Shown here: one piece after another, positions 16,052 to 24,921 of the stretch
How positions within the stretch are numbered: position 1 is the stretch's first letter
How the letters are laid out: each line of letters starts with the position of its first letter
DNA from: Acidaminococcus fermentans
GTDB taxonomy: Bacteria > Bacillota > Negativicutes > Acidaminococcales > Acidaminococcaceae
Length of the DNA: 64,000 nucleotides
Assembly (NCBI RefSeq): GCF_009696675.1
Contig: NZ_VULN01000012.1
Coordinates: forward strand, 1 to 64,000
Reading direction: 5' to 3'
Position numbers and translations under genes: made by a program
The notes under the pieces: generated by a model
Seen by the model: the letters and a program-made list of their open reading frames with translations, nothing else
Database searches by the model: none
What the model was told of the DNA's origin: nothing

Positions 16052-17011
16052 ATGTATAAAATCCTGGTGCCCAAGGCCCTGAAACCGGTGGCCCGTGAGT
16101 TCCTGACCAAAAAAGGGTATGAACTGGTAAGCCCGGAAGCAACGGACGAAGCCACCCTGGCCAAAGCCATTGCCGATGTGGATGGGGTCATCGCCCGGAC
16201 GGAAAAATACACCAAGACTGTGGTGGATGCCGGGAAGAACCTGAAGATCATCGCCCGGTACGGCATTGGTTACGAAAACATCGATCTGGAGGCCTGTGAC
16301 GCCAAAAATGTCACGGTGACCCTGGCCCGGGGCTGCAACACCTATTCGGTGGCGGAACATGCCATTTCTCTGATGCTGGCCTGCTTCCGGCAGATCCCCC
16401 AGTTCAATACGGAAATCCGGAAGGGCAACTGGAAGAGCCGGGATGCCATCGAGACCCACGAAGCCCGGTACAAGACCTTCGGCAGCATCGGCATTGGGCC
16501 CATCGGCCTGGAAGCCGTGAAGATCGCCCATTTCGGATTCCAGATGCGGACCCTGGTGTACGACAAGTTCGTGGACCGGAGCCAGTTCCCGGACTGGGTG
16601 GAATTCGTGGATACCCTGGATGAACTGATGGAACAGGCGGATGTGGTTTCTCCCCACCTGCCTCTCAACAAAGGGACCTTCCACATCATCGACGAGGAAG
16701 CCATTTCCCACATGAAGCCCACGGCGGTGCTGCTGAACGTATCCCGGGGTGCCATCTGGGATGAAAAAGCCGTGTACAAGGCCCTGAAGGAAGGCCGGAT
16801 CGCAGCGGCGGGAGCGGATGTGTTCGAAACGGAACCACCTGCTCCGGACATGCCCCTGTTCAGCCTGCCCAACTACATCGGATGCCCCCACACGGCGGCT
16901 CTGACGGAAGAGGCGGTGGATGCGGTGGCCATGAACTGCGCCCAGGCCATTGACGACCTGCTGAACGGCCGGGAACCCAAATTTATCATCAACCATCCGA
17001 AAAAAGACTGA
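16052..17011 (+). CDS. 2-hydroxyacid dehydrogenase (phosphoglycerate dehydrogenase-like)
   Basis: This 319-residue NAD-dependent D-2-hydroxyacid dehydrogenase starts at the ATG at 16052, after AGGAGGGG; the open frame extends to 16019 but without a ribosome-binding site. The dinucleotide-binding segment is FGSIGIGPIGLEA near residue 148, the catalytic arginine lies in NVSRGAIWDE near residue 232 and the histidine in GCPHTAALTE near 283. The nearest named families are phosphoglycerate and hydroxypyruvate dehydrogenases. In this cluster it may reduce or oxidise a C3 or C5/C6 2-oxoacid of aldarate breakdown, in place of the tartronate-semialdehyde reductase that is absent from the window. The substrate is inferred only. 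Confidence 0.88.
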   Translation: MYKILVPKALKPVAREFLTKKGYELVSPEATDEATLAKAIADVDGVIARTEKYTKTVVDAGKNLKIIARYGIGYENIDLEACDAKNVTVTLARGCNTYSVAEHAISLMLACFRQIPQFNTEIRKGNWKSRDAIETHEARYKTFGSIGIGPIGLEAVKIAHFGFQMRTLVYDKFVDRSQFPDWVEFVDTLDELMEQADVVSPHLPLNKGTFHIIDEEAISHMKPTAVLLNVSRGAIWDEKAVYKALKEGRIAAAGADVFETEPPAPDMPLFSLPNYIGCPHTAALTEEAVDAVAMNCAQAIDDLLNGREPKFIINHPKKD

Positions 17012-17056
17012 GTGAGACTGCAGGAAGGCTGCAGCCCGTATATGGGAGGATCGACA

Positions 17057-17254
17057 ATGAGCAAAGAAATCACCATCAACATCAATGACAAACTGTGCAA
17101 GCAGTGCGGCATCTGCTCTGCCCTGTGCCCCAAACAGGTGCTGGAACAAAGCTACGGCAGCTATCCCAAGGTGGCTCACCCGGATGCCTGCATCGGCTGC
17201 AAGCTGTGCGAACTGCGCTGCCCTGATTTTGCAATTGAAGTGGAGGTCAAATAA
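17057..17254 (+). CDS. korD: 2-oxoacid:ferredoxin oxidoreductase, delta (ferredoxin) subunit
   Basis: This 65-residue bacterial-type ferredoxin has two [4Fe-4S] motifs, CKQCGICSALCPKQVL and CIGCKLCELRCPDFAI. It is the electron-transferring small subunit of a four-subunit 2-oxoacid oxidoreductase. The ATG at 17057 follows GGGAGG; the frame is open back to 17012 but lacks a site there. The stop TAA overlaps the ATG of the next gene by one base (TAATG), so translation is coupled. Confidence 0.93.
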   Translation: MSKEITININDKLCKQCGICSALCPKQVLEQSYGSYPKVAHPDACIGCKLCELRCPDFAIEVEVK

Positions 17255-18399
17255 TGGCTAAGGTAGAAAAGAAATTCATGGAAGGCAATGAAGCAATGAC
17301 CGCTGGGGCCATTGCCGCCGGCGCCCGTTTCTTCGCGGGCTATCCCATTTCCCCCAGTTCCGAAGTGGCCAAAGCCGCTGCCAAGGAACTGCCCCGTCAT
17401 GGCGGGATCTACATTCAGATGGAAGATGAACTGAGCTCCATGGCAGCCCTCCTGGGAGCTTCCCTGGCCGGGAAAAAGGCCTTCACCGCCACCAGCGGCC
17501 CGGGCTTCTCCCTGATGCAGGAAAACCTGGGTCTGGGGATCATGTCCGAACTGCCCTGCGTCCTCTACAATGTGCAGCGCAGCGGCCCCTCCACCGGGGC
17601 TGCCACCAAACCGGCCCAGGGAGACCTGATGCAGGCCAAGTACGGCACCCACGGGGACCACAGCATCATCGCCCTCAGCCCCTCTTCCGTACAGGACTGC
17701 TATGACCTGTCCATCACCGCTTTCAACCTGGCGGAAAAATACCGGACTCCGGTGATCTTCCTGGCGGACGAAGTGGTGGGACACCTGCGGGAAACCCTGA
17801 CCATCCGGGAACCGGAACCGGACGAAATCATCAACCGGAAGGCTCCTGCCACCAAGAAACAGTCTGAATTCCGTCCCTATGACTACAGCGGCACGGAAGT
17901 GGCTCCCATGGTGGCTGTGGGGGATCGGGACCTGCTCATGCGGACCACCGGCTCCACCCATGACGAAAAAGGGGAATTCTGCCCCTCTCCGGAAAACATC
18001 GACCGGGTGACCCATTACCTGGTGGACAAGATTGAAAAACATGTGGACGACATCACCATCACCCGGAAATACCAGATGGACGATGCGGATGTGGTCCTGA
18101 TCTCCTTTGGCTGCTCCGTCCGCAGCTCCCTGAGCGCCATTGAAATCCTGCGGAAAAAAGGCGTGAAAGCCGGTCTCCTGCAGCTGGTCACCGTATGGCC
18201 CATGCCGGAAAAAGAAATCCGGGCTGCTCTCCAGCAGGCCAAAACCGTGATCGTGCCGGAACTGAACCTGGGTCAATTGGCCGGGGAAGTCCGGAAATAC
18301 AACGACTATGGCTGCAAAGTGCTCCAGGCCAACCGGACCGACGGGATCCTGATTACCCCCCAGCAGATCGTGGATGTTTATGAGGAGAGTGAAAAATAA
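17254..18399 (+). CDS. korA: 2-oxoacid:ferredoxin oxidoreductase, alpha subunit
   Basis: This 381-residue subunit carries the pyrimidine-binding and transketolase C-terminal-like domains of a thiamine-diphosphate 2-oxoacid oxidoreductase. Typical stretches are ARFFAGYPISPSSEV near residue 25 and FTATSGPGFSLMQENLG near 83, and a C-terminal domain with PELNLGQLAGEVRKY. With KorBCD it oxidatively decarboxylates a 2-oxoacid to the acyl-CoA and reduces ferredoxin. The subunit split DABC is that of 2-oxoglutarate or branched-chain 2-oxoacid (Vor) enzymes; the exact substrate is open. It overlaps korB by one base. Confidence 0.93.
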   Translation: MAKVEKKFMEGNEAMTAGAIAAGARFFAGYPISPSSEVAKAAAKELPRHGGIYIQMEDELSSMAALLGASLAGKKAFTATSGPGFSLMQENLGLGIMSELPCVLYNVQRSGPSTGAATKPAQGDLMQAKYGTHGDHSIIALSPSSVQDCYDLSITAFNLAEKYRTPVIFLADEVVGHLRETLTIREPEPDEIINRKAPATKKQSEFRPYDYSGTEVAPMVAVGDRDLLMRTTGSTHDEKGEFCPSPENIDRVTHYLVDKIEKHVDDITITRKYQMDDADVVLISFGCSVRSSLSAIEILRKKGVKAGLLQLVTVWPMPEKEIRAALQQAKTVIVPELNLGQLAGEVRKYNDYGCKVLQANRTDGILITPQQIVDVYEESEK

Positions 18400-19214
18400 T
18401 GAAATCTTACAAGGACTATATGCTGTTTGACAAACTGCCTCAAACCTGGTGCGCCGGGTGCAGCCACGGAATCGTGCTCCAGTCCATTGCCGCCGTGATG
18501 GCGGAACTGGAAGTGGACAAGCATGACATGGCTCTGGTCAGCGGCATCGGCTGCTTCGGCCGGGTGGATGACTATCTGGACATCAACTGCATGCACGTGA
18601 CCCACGGCCGGGCTCTGGCCGCCGCCACCGGTGTGGCCCTGGGGAATCCGGACCTCCACGTGCTGGTAACCATGGGGGATGGGGACGGCACCACCATCGG
18701 GGGCAACCACCTGATCCATGCGGCCCGCCGGAACATCAACGTGACGGCCATCATCTCCAACAACTACAACTATGGCCAGACCGGGGGCCAGTACTCCGGC
18801 ACCACCCCTACCCACAGCATTACCCAGACCTCTCCTTACGGCCACATTGAACAGAACTTCGATGTATGCAAGCTGGCCATTGCCGCCGGAGCCTCCTATG
18901 TGGGCCGGGCCACGGCCTACAACCCGGTGATGCTCCGGAAGCTGATCAAGGAAGGGATGCAGGTGAAAGGGTTCTCCCTGATCGAAGTGATGAGCGCCTG
19001 CCCCACCCACTACGGGAAATTCAACAAACTGGGAGCAGCTGCCCACATGATGCAGCTGATGAACGAACAGAGCGTAACTGTGGCCCAGGCAGCCAAAATG
19101 AGCGAAGAAGAGCTCAAGGGCAAGATTGTGGTAGGGTGCATGAAGAACGCACCTCGGGAAGACTACTACACCAGTTACAAAAAGATCATCGATGCCAACA
19201 GAATTGAGGGATAA
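18399..19214 (+). CDS. korB: 2-oxoacid:ferredoxin oxidoreductase, beta (TPP-binding) subunit
   Basis: This 271-residue subunit binds thiamine diphosphate. It has the N-terminal WCAGCSHGIVLQSI motif and the GDGD...N TPP/magnesium motif as TMGDGDGTTIGGNHL near residue 91 with NNYNYGQTGGQYS behind it. The C-terminal part (HYGKFNKLG) is that of the 2-oxoglutarate/2-oxoisovalerate group. Its start overlaps the korA stop (TAATG), and korC begins two bases after its stop. Confidence 0.94.
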   Translation: MKSYKDYMLFDKLPQTWCAGCSHGIVLQSIAAVMAELEVDKHDMALVSGIGCFGRVDDYLDINCMHVTHGRALAAATGVALGNPDLHVLVTMGDGDGTTIGGNHLIHAARRNINVTAIISNNYNYGQTGGQYSGTTPTHSITQTSPYGHIEQNFDVCKLAIAAGASYVGRATAYNPVMLRKLIKEGMQVKGFSLIEVMSACPTHYGKFNKLGAAAHMMQLMNEQSVTVAQAAKMSEEELKGKIVVGCMKNAPREDYYTSYKKIIDANRIEG

Positions 19215-19216
19215 CC

Positions 19217-19747
19217 ATGAAAAAAGAAATCGTATTGTCTGGGGTCGGCGGCCAGGGCGTAGTTTCCGTTGGGGAAGTCATGGGCCTTGCCTCCCTGAAT
19301 GAAGAGAACATCAACGCCACCATGAGTGCCTCCTACGGGGCGGAAGCCCGGGGGACCTTCACCAAAACCGACGTGGTCTTAAGCGACGGACTGGTGGGCT
19401 ATCCCAACGTGGCGGTGCCGGATCTGATCCTGTGCCTGGCCCAGGTGGCCTATGACCGGTATGTGGACAAATTCACCGCTGATACCCTGGTGTTCTATGA
19501 TTCTGACGAAGTGACCCCTAAGGAAGGGGCCAAAGGCACTGCCATCGGCTATCCCTTCCGGAAACTGGCGGTGGAACTGGGCAGCATCCAGAGTGCCAAC
19601 TTCATCGCCCTGGGGGCCATGATGAAAAAGACCGGCCTTTTGAAGCCGGAAAGCGTGGAACAGGGCATTGCTAAACGGTTCGCCGGCAAGCAGAAAGTCA
19701 TCGACAGCAACCGGAAAGCTTTTGAAAAAGGGCTGACCCTGGAATAA
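19217..19747 (+). CDS. korC: 2-oxoacid:ferredoxin oxidoreductase, gamma subunit
   Basis: This 176-residue gamma domain begins KEIVLSGVGGQGVVSVGEV, the glycine-rich opening of the family, followed by ATMSASYGAEARGTFTKTDVV. It completes the KorDABC set. Reduced ferredoxin made here can be reoxidised by the Rnf complex encoded 28 kb downstream. The gene is followed 33 bp later by an IlvD/Edd dehydratase gene, so the oxidoreductase is embedded in the sugar-acid cluster rather than standing as a separate amino-acid pathway. Confidence 0.93.
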   Translation: MKKEIVLSGVGGQGVVSVGEVMGLASLNEENINATMSASYGAEARGTFTKTDVVLSDGLVGYPNVAVPDLILCLAQVAYDRYVDKFTADTLVFYDSDEVTPKEGAKGTAIGYPFRKLAVELGSIQSANFIALGAMMKKTGLLKPESVEQGIAKRFAGKQKVIDSNRKAFEKGLTLE

Positions 19748-19780
19748 GAACGTACCAACCAACGAATTGAGGTAGAATCC

Positions 19781-21466
19781 ATGAGCGGAAATGAACTGAA
19801 ATACAAGGACAACCGCAGCGGAATCATGGTCAACGGAGTGGGCCGCAGCGGCAACCGGGCCCTTCTGTACAGCATGGGACTGGAAGAGGATGACTTCCGG
19901 AAACCCATCATCGGGATCGCCAATTCCTTCAGTGAACTGGTGCCCGGCCATATCCACCTGCGGGAGCTGGCACGGGATGTAAGCGACGGTATCCTGGAAG
20001 CGGGCGGCATCCCCCGGGAATTTGACACCATCGCCCTGTGCGACGGTCTGTGCCAGGGCCACAGCGGCATGCGCTATTCCCTGCCCAGCCGGGAAATCAT
20101 CGCAGACTCTGTAGAGGCTGTGGTGGAAGGGAACCAGCTGGATGCGGTAGTAATGCTGGCCTCCTGCGACAAAATCGTCCCCGGGATGATCCTGGCTGCA
20201 GCCCGGATGAAGATCCCCGCCATCATCGTTACCGGCGGCCCCATGCTGGCCGGCAACTGCGACGGGTACACCAACATCTGCCTGAGCAACCTGCGGGAAT
20301 TCGTGGGCCAGTATCAGGTGGGCAAAATGAGCTATGAAGAACTGCGGAAGATGGAAATGGCTTCCCTGCCTACTGTGGGCTCCTGCTCCATGATGGGCAC
20401 CGCCAACACCATGAGCTGCCTGGCGGAAGTGCTGGGGCTGACCCTGCCCCGGATGGGCACCTCTCCGGCGGTTTCTTCCGAAAAACGGAGACTGGCCCGG
20501 GCCAGCGGCAAACGGATCGTGGCCATGGTGAAGGAAGGCATCACCACCCAGGATATCCTGACCCGTACCGCCCTTTTGGATGCGGTAAAGGCCGTTATGG
20601 CCATGGGAGCTTCCACCAACTCGGTACTGCATCTGATGGCCATTGCCCATGAAGCCCATGTGGACCTGACCCTGGAAGATTTCGACCGGATCAGCCGGGA
20701 AGTCCCCTATCTGTGCAATCTGCGGCCTTCCGGCCAGTATGCAGTGGACGTGCTCCACGCCAACGGCGGGGTGCCGGCGGTGCTGAAGGCCATCGAAGAC
20801 AAGCTGGATGACCATATCACTGTCACCGGCCACACCCTGAAGGAAAACATCGCCGCCCAGCCTCTGGTGGAAAATGACGTGATCTTCCCCCGGAGCAAGC
20901 CCAAGAACAAAGAAGGGGGCATTGCCATCCTGCGGGGGAACCTGGCTCCTGACGGAGCCGTGGTGAAGGCCAGCGGGGTGAAACCCAACATGCATGTATT
21001 CACCGGGACTGCCCGGGTGTTCGACAGCATGGAAGATTCCATGAAAGCCATCGAAGCCGGGGAAATCAAACCGGGTACGGTGATCGTCCTCCGGTATGAA
21101 GGGCCCAAAGGGGGTCCGGGCATGCGGGAAATGTTCCTGGTCACCGCCCTCCTGGTGGGCCGGGGCATGGACGAAAGCACGGCTCTTGTGACCGACGGGC
21201 GCTTCTCCGGATCCACCCGGGGGCCATGTATCGGCCACGTTTCTCCGGAAGCTGCTGCCGGCGGCCCCATTGGCCTGATCCAGGACGGGGATGTGATCCA
21301 TATCGACATCCCCAACCGGAGCCTGACCATGGATGTATCCGACGAAGAACTGGCGGAACGGAAGAAACATTTCAAACCGGTGGTGAAGGCCACTTCCCCC
21401 ATGCTGAAAAAATATGCAGCTTTGGTATCTTCTGCTGACAAAGGGGCTGTCCTTCAGGTAAAATAG
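19781..21466 (+). CDS. IlvD/Edd-family dehydratase, probably of a sugar acid
   Basis: This 561-residue Fe-S dehydratase belongs to the dihydroxy-acid / sugar-acid (IlvD/Edd) family. The cluster and substrate blocks are visible: GIANSFSELVPGHIHL, ALCDGLCQGHSGMRYSLPSRE near 85-105, ASCDKIVPGM near 127, and VGSCSMMGTANTM near 198. The C-terminal RFSGSTRGPCIGHVSPEA is the conserved active-site loop. Length matches dihydroxy-acid dehydratase (about 555-570). Its location between kor genes and aldarate genes, away from any ilv gene, favours a sugar-acid substrate such as an aldonate, though true IlvD activity is not excluded. Confidence 0.85.
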   Translation: MSGNELKYKDNRSGIMVNGVGRSGNRALLYSMGLEEDDFRKPIIGIANSFSELVPGHIHLRELARDVSDGILEAGGIPREFDTIALCDGLCQGHSGMRYSLPSREIIADSVEAVVEGNQLDAVVMLASCDKIVPGMILAAARMKIPAIIVTGGPMLAGNCDGYTNICLSNLREFVGQYQVGKMSYEELRKMEMASLPTVGSCSMMGTANTMSCLAEVLGLTLPRMGTSPAVSSEKRRLARASGKRIVAMVKEGITTQDILTRTALLDAVKAVMAMGASTNSVLHLMAIAHEAHVDLTLEDFDRISREVPYLCNLRPSGQYAVDVLHANGGVPAVLKAIEDKLDDHITVTGHTLKENIAAQPLVENDVIFPRSKPKNKEGGIAILRGNLAPDGAVVKASGVKPNMHVFTGTARVFDSMEDSMKAIEAGEIKPGTVIVLRYEGPKGGPGMREMFLVTALLVGRGMDESTALVTDGRFSGSTRGPCIGHVSPEAAAGGPIGLIQDGDVIHIDIPNRSLTMDVSDEELAERKKHFKPVVKATSPMLKKYAALVSSADKGAVLQVK

Positions 21467-21524
21467 AAAGAAAACGGGGGGCGTTCCCATAACAGCGTCT
21501 CCCACTTTACAGGAGGCAGAATCC

Positions 21525-21878
21525 ATGGCAGAGAAAATCACCTACAAGCTGAAGCATGTGGGCATCAACTGTGAAAACGAAAAAGAGGCCAAACAGCTGG
21601 TATCCCTCTTATGCAGCCTGTTTGACCTGGAGCCAGGCAACGAAAATGACACGCACATCTTCGTTGACGGCATGTTCGAAGTGATGAAGGACAGCACCCG
21701 GGGGAAATGCGGGCACATCGCCCTCCAGACTCCCGATGTGGAACTGGCCATGACGGACCTGGCCAGGAAAGGGATTTCCTTCAAGGAGGAAACCATCCGC
21801 CGGGATGCTGACGGAAAGGTCATCTTCGTCTATCTGGACGGGGATATCGGAGGCTTTTCCTTCCATCTCACCAAATAA
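21525..21878 (+). CDS. Stand-alone VOC domain like the C-terminal extension of KDPG/KHG aldolases
   Basis: This 117-residue protein starts ITYKLKHVGINCENEKEAK and ends DGDIGGFSFHLTK. In several Firmicutes these sequences occur at the C-terminus of bifunctional KDPG/2-keto-4-hydroxyglutarate aldolases as a fused vicinal-oxygen-chelate domain. Here it is a separate gene with its own AGGAGG site, and no aldolase domain precedes it. It may pair with an aldolase encoded elsewhere, or bind metal or a 2-oxoacid by itself. A hairpin terminator follows at 21932. Confidence 0.75.
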   Translation: MAEKITYKLKHVGINCENEKEAKQLVSLLCSLFDLEPGNENDTHIFVDGMFEVMKDSTRGKCGHIALQTPDVELAMTDLARKGISFKEETIRRDADGKVIFVYLDGDIGGFSFHLTK

Positions 21879-21931
21879 AAAGCGTGAACGACCATCCCTC
21901 AATGGTAAGAAACCAACCCCTCTGATGAATG

Positions 21932-21972
21932 ACGCCGGAGCCCCTTTGCCAACGGGGACTCCGGCGTTTCGT
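21932..21972 (+). terminator. Hairpin terminator after the VOC gene
   Basis: CGCCGGAG (21933-21940) with CCCC/GGGG extension pairs with CTCCGGCG, followed by TTTCGT. The T run is short. Confidence 0.65.
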
Positions 21973-21983
21973 GGTATCATTAT

Positions 21984-22025
21984 GAGTGAAGAGTGAAGAG
22001 TGAAGAGTGAAGAGTGAAGAGCGAA
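21984..22025 (+). repeat. Heptad repeat array, GAGTGAA x5 plus GAGCGAA
   Basis: Six tandem 7-mers, five identical, end 17 bp before the start codon of the CoA-transferase. The array runs straight into the ribosome-binding region (GAGCTGG, GAGGAAG continue the 7-base phase). Confidence 0.95.
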
Positions 22026-22042
22026 GAGCTGGGAGGAAGACT

Positions 22043-23362
22043 ATGCTGGAAAAATATGGGAACAAGGTGATGACGGCGGCGGAAGCGGCCAAGGCGGTAA
22101 AAAGCGGGGACTGGGTGGACTTCGGCTTCGGGAACGGGTTCCCGGAACTGATGGATGAAGCCCTGGCTGCCCGGAAGGACGAACTGACGGATGTGAAGAT
22201 CCGGGGCGGGCTGGTGTACCGTCCCATTATCCACACCATCGACTGCGACCCGGAAATGAAGCATTTCCAGTACTACAGCTGGCATCTGGGAGCCTATGAA
22301 CGGAAGATGTTCACCGCCCGGCGGCTCCATTTCGTCCCCATGCTGCTGCGGCTGCTGCCGGAAATGTACCGGGACTATCTGAAAGTGGACGTGGCGGTAG
22401 TGCCCGTGTCCCGTCCCGATGCCAACGGGTACTGCGGCCTGGGCCTGGCCAGCTACTGCTGGAAGACCATCATGAAGAAGGCCCGGACCGTGATCTTTGA
22501 AATCAATGAACACATGCCCACCCTCCAGGGGGTGGACGGGTCCCACCGGGTGTCCCTGGATGATGCGGACATCATTGTGGAAGGGGAACATGCCCCTCTG
22601 TGCACTTCCGGCTACCGGACTCCTTCGGAAGCGGATCTCCAGATCGCCCGGAACGTGGTGGCGGAGATCCCCAACGGGGCCACCCTGAGCCTGGGGGTGG
22701 GGACCATTCCCTTTACCATTGCCCAGATCCTGGCCCAGTCCGACCGGGAAGACCTGGGGTGCCACACCGGCACCATCAGCGACGCCTTCCTGGCCCTGTA
22801 CAAGGCCGGGAAGCTGACCAACGCCCGGAAAGAGGAAAAGACCGGCCTGGCCTCCTGGAACCTGGCCAGCGGCTCCCAGGAACTGTATGACTGGCTCCAG
22901 GAAAAACCGGAGCTGTTCTATCCGGCGGAAGTGGACTACATCCACAATCCCCGGGTGATGGAGAAGATCTCCAATTACATCAGCATCAACGGCGGGGTCC
23001 AGCTGGATCTTATGGGTCAGGAAAATGCGGAATCCATCGGCACCCGGCAGCTGTCCGGGGTAGGAGGCCAGCTGGACTTCCTGGAAGGGGCCTTCCTGTC
23101 CCATGGGGGCGCCGGCTACATCTGCATCGAATCCTCCCGGGTGGACAAGAAAGGGGTCCGTCATTCCAACATCGTCCCGGCCATTGCCGCCGGAAGCTCC
23201 ATTGCCGGCTGCCGGGCCCTGATCCAGAACGTGGCCACGGAATTCGGGGTGGCTCATCTCACCGGCCTCTCCCTGAAAGAACGGGCCCAGGCCATGATCG
23301 CCGTAGCCCATCCGGATTTCCGGGAAGAACTCCAGGAGTATGCGGACAAGACGTTTTGCTGA
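22043..23362 (+). CDS. Acetyl-CoA hydrolase/transferase-family CoA-transferase
   Basis: This 439-residue class I CoA-transferase is of the acetyl-CoA hydrolase / 4-hydroxybutyrate CoA-transferase family. It moves CoA between an acyl-CoA and a free acid through a glutamyl-CoA intermediate. The expected C-terminal block is present: NGGVQLDLMGQENAESIG with the candidate catalytic glutamate, then SGVGGQLDFLEGAFLSHGG. The ATG at 22043 follows GGGAGGAAG; the frame extends upstream into the heptad repeats and is not likely translated. In this cluster it could activate an acid product with acetyl-CoA or conserve the acyl-CoA from Kor as acetyl- or other CoA. The substrate is not determinable. Confidence 0.88.
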   Translation: MLEKYGNKVMTAAEAAKAVKSGDWVDFGFGNGFPELMDEALAARKDELTDVKIRGGLVYRPIIHTIDCDPEMKHFQYYSWHLGAYERKMFTARRLHFVPMLLRLLPEMYRDYLKVDVAVVPVSRPDANGYCGLGLASYCWKTIMKKARTVIFEINEHMPTLQGVDGSHRVSLDDADIIVEGEHAPLCTSGYRTPSEADLQIARNVVAEIPNGATLSLGVGTIPFTIAQILAQSDREDLGCHTGTISDAFLALYKAGKLTNARKEEKTGLASWNLASGSQELYDWLQEKPELFYPAEVDYIHNPRVMEKISNYISINGGVQLDLMGQENAESIGTRQLSGVGGQLDFLEGAFLSHGGAGYICIESSRVDKKGVRHSNIVPAIAAGSSIAGCRALIQNVATEFGVAHLTGLSLKERAQAMIAVAHPDFREELQEYADKTFC

Positions 23363-23388
23363 TCGGCTGCTGCCAGGGCCGCAGCCGG

Positions 23389-23409
23389 GTCGCAGGTCTC
23401 GAGACCCGC
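23389..23409 (+). repeat. Short heptad array, three units
   Basis: GTCGCAG, GTCTCGA, GACCCGC in 7-base phase just after the CoA-transferase stop. This is a weaker member of the heptad class. Confidence 0.5.
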
Positions 23410-23416
23410 GGCCTCC

Positions 23417-23458
23417 AAAAGGGGGCTGTTGCTTATGCAACAGCCCCCTTTTTTTCTC
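23417..23458 (+). terminator. Intrinsic terminator after the CoA-transferase
   Basis: GGGGGCTGTTGC (23421-23432), loop TTAT and a perfect complement (23437-23448) are followed by nine Ts. Confidence 0.92.
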
Positions 23459-23591
23459 TTAATATATTTAATGAATCATCTAAAAACAATGAATTTGATT
23501 TATACTTCCCCGGACCGTACAATAAAGGTATCAGAAAAATCTGTGCGGATGGGCTTCGGGCTTTGCCTGAGGTTGAAGGAGGTTGGATGTT

Positions 23592-24905
23592 ATGAAAATC
23601 ACCACCAGAGGCGGGGTCGTTTCCCAACTGCTGGAAAATGTACTCTTGCCCCGGATGTTCCGGGCCCGGCAGACCTTTCCCCGGCCGGTGCTGACCCCGG
23701 AGGAGATTCCCGGGGCGGTCCGGAGTGAAATGAGCCGGGAACCTTTTGTGAGCAAGCTGAAACCGGGGATGTCCGTGGCCATTACTGCCGGGAGCCGGGG
23801 CATTGCCAATGTGGCCCTGATCACCCGGTCCATTGTGGAATTCTGCAAAGAACGGGGCACCCGCCCCTTCATCGTCCCGGCCATGGGGAGCCATGGCGGG
23901 GCCACGGCGGAAGGCCAGCTGGAAATCCTGGCCGGCTACGGGATCACCGAAGAAGCCATGGGCTGTGAGATCCGCAGCAGCATGGAAACGGTGTACCTGG
24001 GCATGAGCGGTTCCGGCCGGCCGGTGTACATGGACAAGAACGCCTATGAGGCGGACGGCATCATCCTCTCCTGCCGGCTGAAGCCGCACAATGCTTTCCG
24101 GGGGAAGGTGGAAAGCGGTCCCTGCAAAATGATGGCGGTGGGCCTGGGGAAACAGAAAGGGGCGGAAAACGTTCACGCCGACGGTATGGGAAAGATTGCG
24201 GAACACATCCCTTCCATGGCCAAAGTGTTCCTGGAAAAAGCCCCCATCCTGTTTGCCATCCCCTCCATTGAAAACGCCTACGACGAAACCTGCAAAATCG
24301 TGGCCATCGATACCCCGCACATGATCGAGGAAGAGGCGGAGTGGCTGAAATTCGCCTTTGCCAACATGCCCTCCCTGCTGGTGAAGGAAGCGGATGTGCT
24401 GGTGGTGGATGAAATCGGGAAGAACTATTCCGGCACCGGGGTGGACCCCAACATTGCCGGGACCTTCTCCACCGAATACGCCCACGGAGGCCTGAAGGTC
24501 CAGCGGACCTGCTTCCTGGACCTGTCGGAAGCCTCCCACGGGAACGCCCTGGGCATCGGCCTGGCCAACTGCATCACCGCCCGGCTGTTCAACAAGATCG
24601 ACATGGATGCCATGTATCCCAACATCGTCACCAACACGGTGTTCAAATCCGGGATGATTCCCTTTGTGGTGCCCACGGACAAGGAAGCCATCCAGCTGTG
24701 CATCCGTACCACCAACGGGGTGGACCGGGACCCGGCCAAAGTCCGGGTGGTCCGGATCCCCAATACTTCCCACATCGGCACCGTGATGCTCAGCGAAAGC
24801 TATTATGAAGCCGTAAAGGCCGGGCAGTACCCTCATCTGGAAGCCCTGGATGAACCGGAAGCCCTGGAATTCGATGCAGCAGGGACCCTGCTGACAAAAA
24901 TCTGA
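23592..24905 (+). CDS. LarA-like (lactate racemase domain) protein
   Basis: This 437-residue protein is recognisable as a member of the lactate-racemase-domain superfamily from [21 protein letters not shown] and [15 protein letters not shown] near residue 100. LarA proteins use a nickel-pincer nucleotide to racemise or epimerise 2-hydroxyacids, including some sugar acids. The ATG at 23592 follows AAGGAGG by nine bases; TTG at 23583 is the only alternative. It is 16 bp from galactarate dehydratase and co-transcribed with it, which suggests that it epimerises an aldarate or aldonate. The nickel-pincer assembly genes (larB, C, E) are not in the window, so activity is uncertain. Confidence 0.72.
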   Translation: MKITTRGGVVSQLLENVLLPRMFRARQTFPRPVLTPEEIPGAVRSEMSREPFVSKLKPGMSVAITAGSRGIANVALITRSIVEFCKERGTRPFIVPAMGSHGGATAEGQLEILAGYGITEEAMGCEIRSSMETVYLGMSGSGRPVYMDKNAYEADGIILSCRLKPHNAFRGKVESGPCKMMAVGLGKQKGAENVHADGMGKIAEHIPSMAKVFLEKAPILFAIPSIENAYDETCKIVAIDTPHMIEEEAEWLKFAFANMPSLLVKEADVLVVDEIGKNYSGTGVDPNIAGTFSTEYAHGGLKVQRTCFLDLSEASHGNALGIGLANCITARLFNKIDMDAMYPNIVTNTVFKSGMIPFVVPTDKEAIQLCIRTTNGVDRDPAKVRVVRIPNTSHIGTVMLSESYYEAVKAGQYPHLEALDEPEALEFDAAGTLLTKI

Positions 24906-24921
24906 GAAAGGAAGAAATCCT

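Noticed and set aside
22007-22042. Upstream start for the CoA-transferase within the heptad repeats
   Set aside because: The encoded peptide is repeat-derived and the good ribosome-binding site lies before the ATG at 22043.
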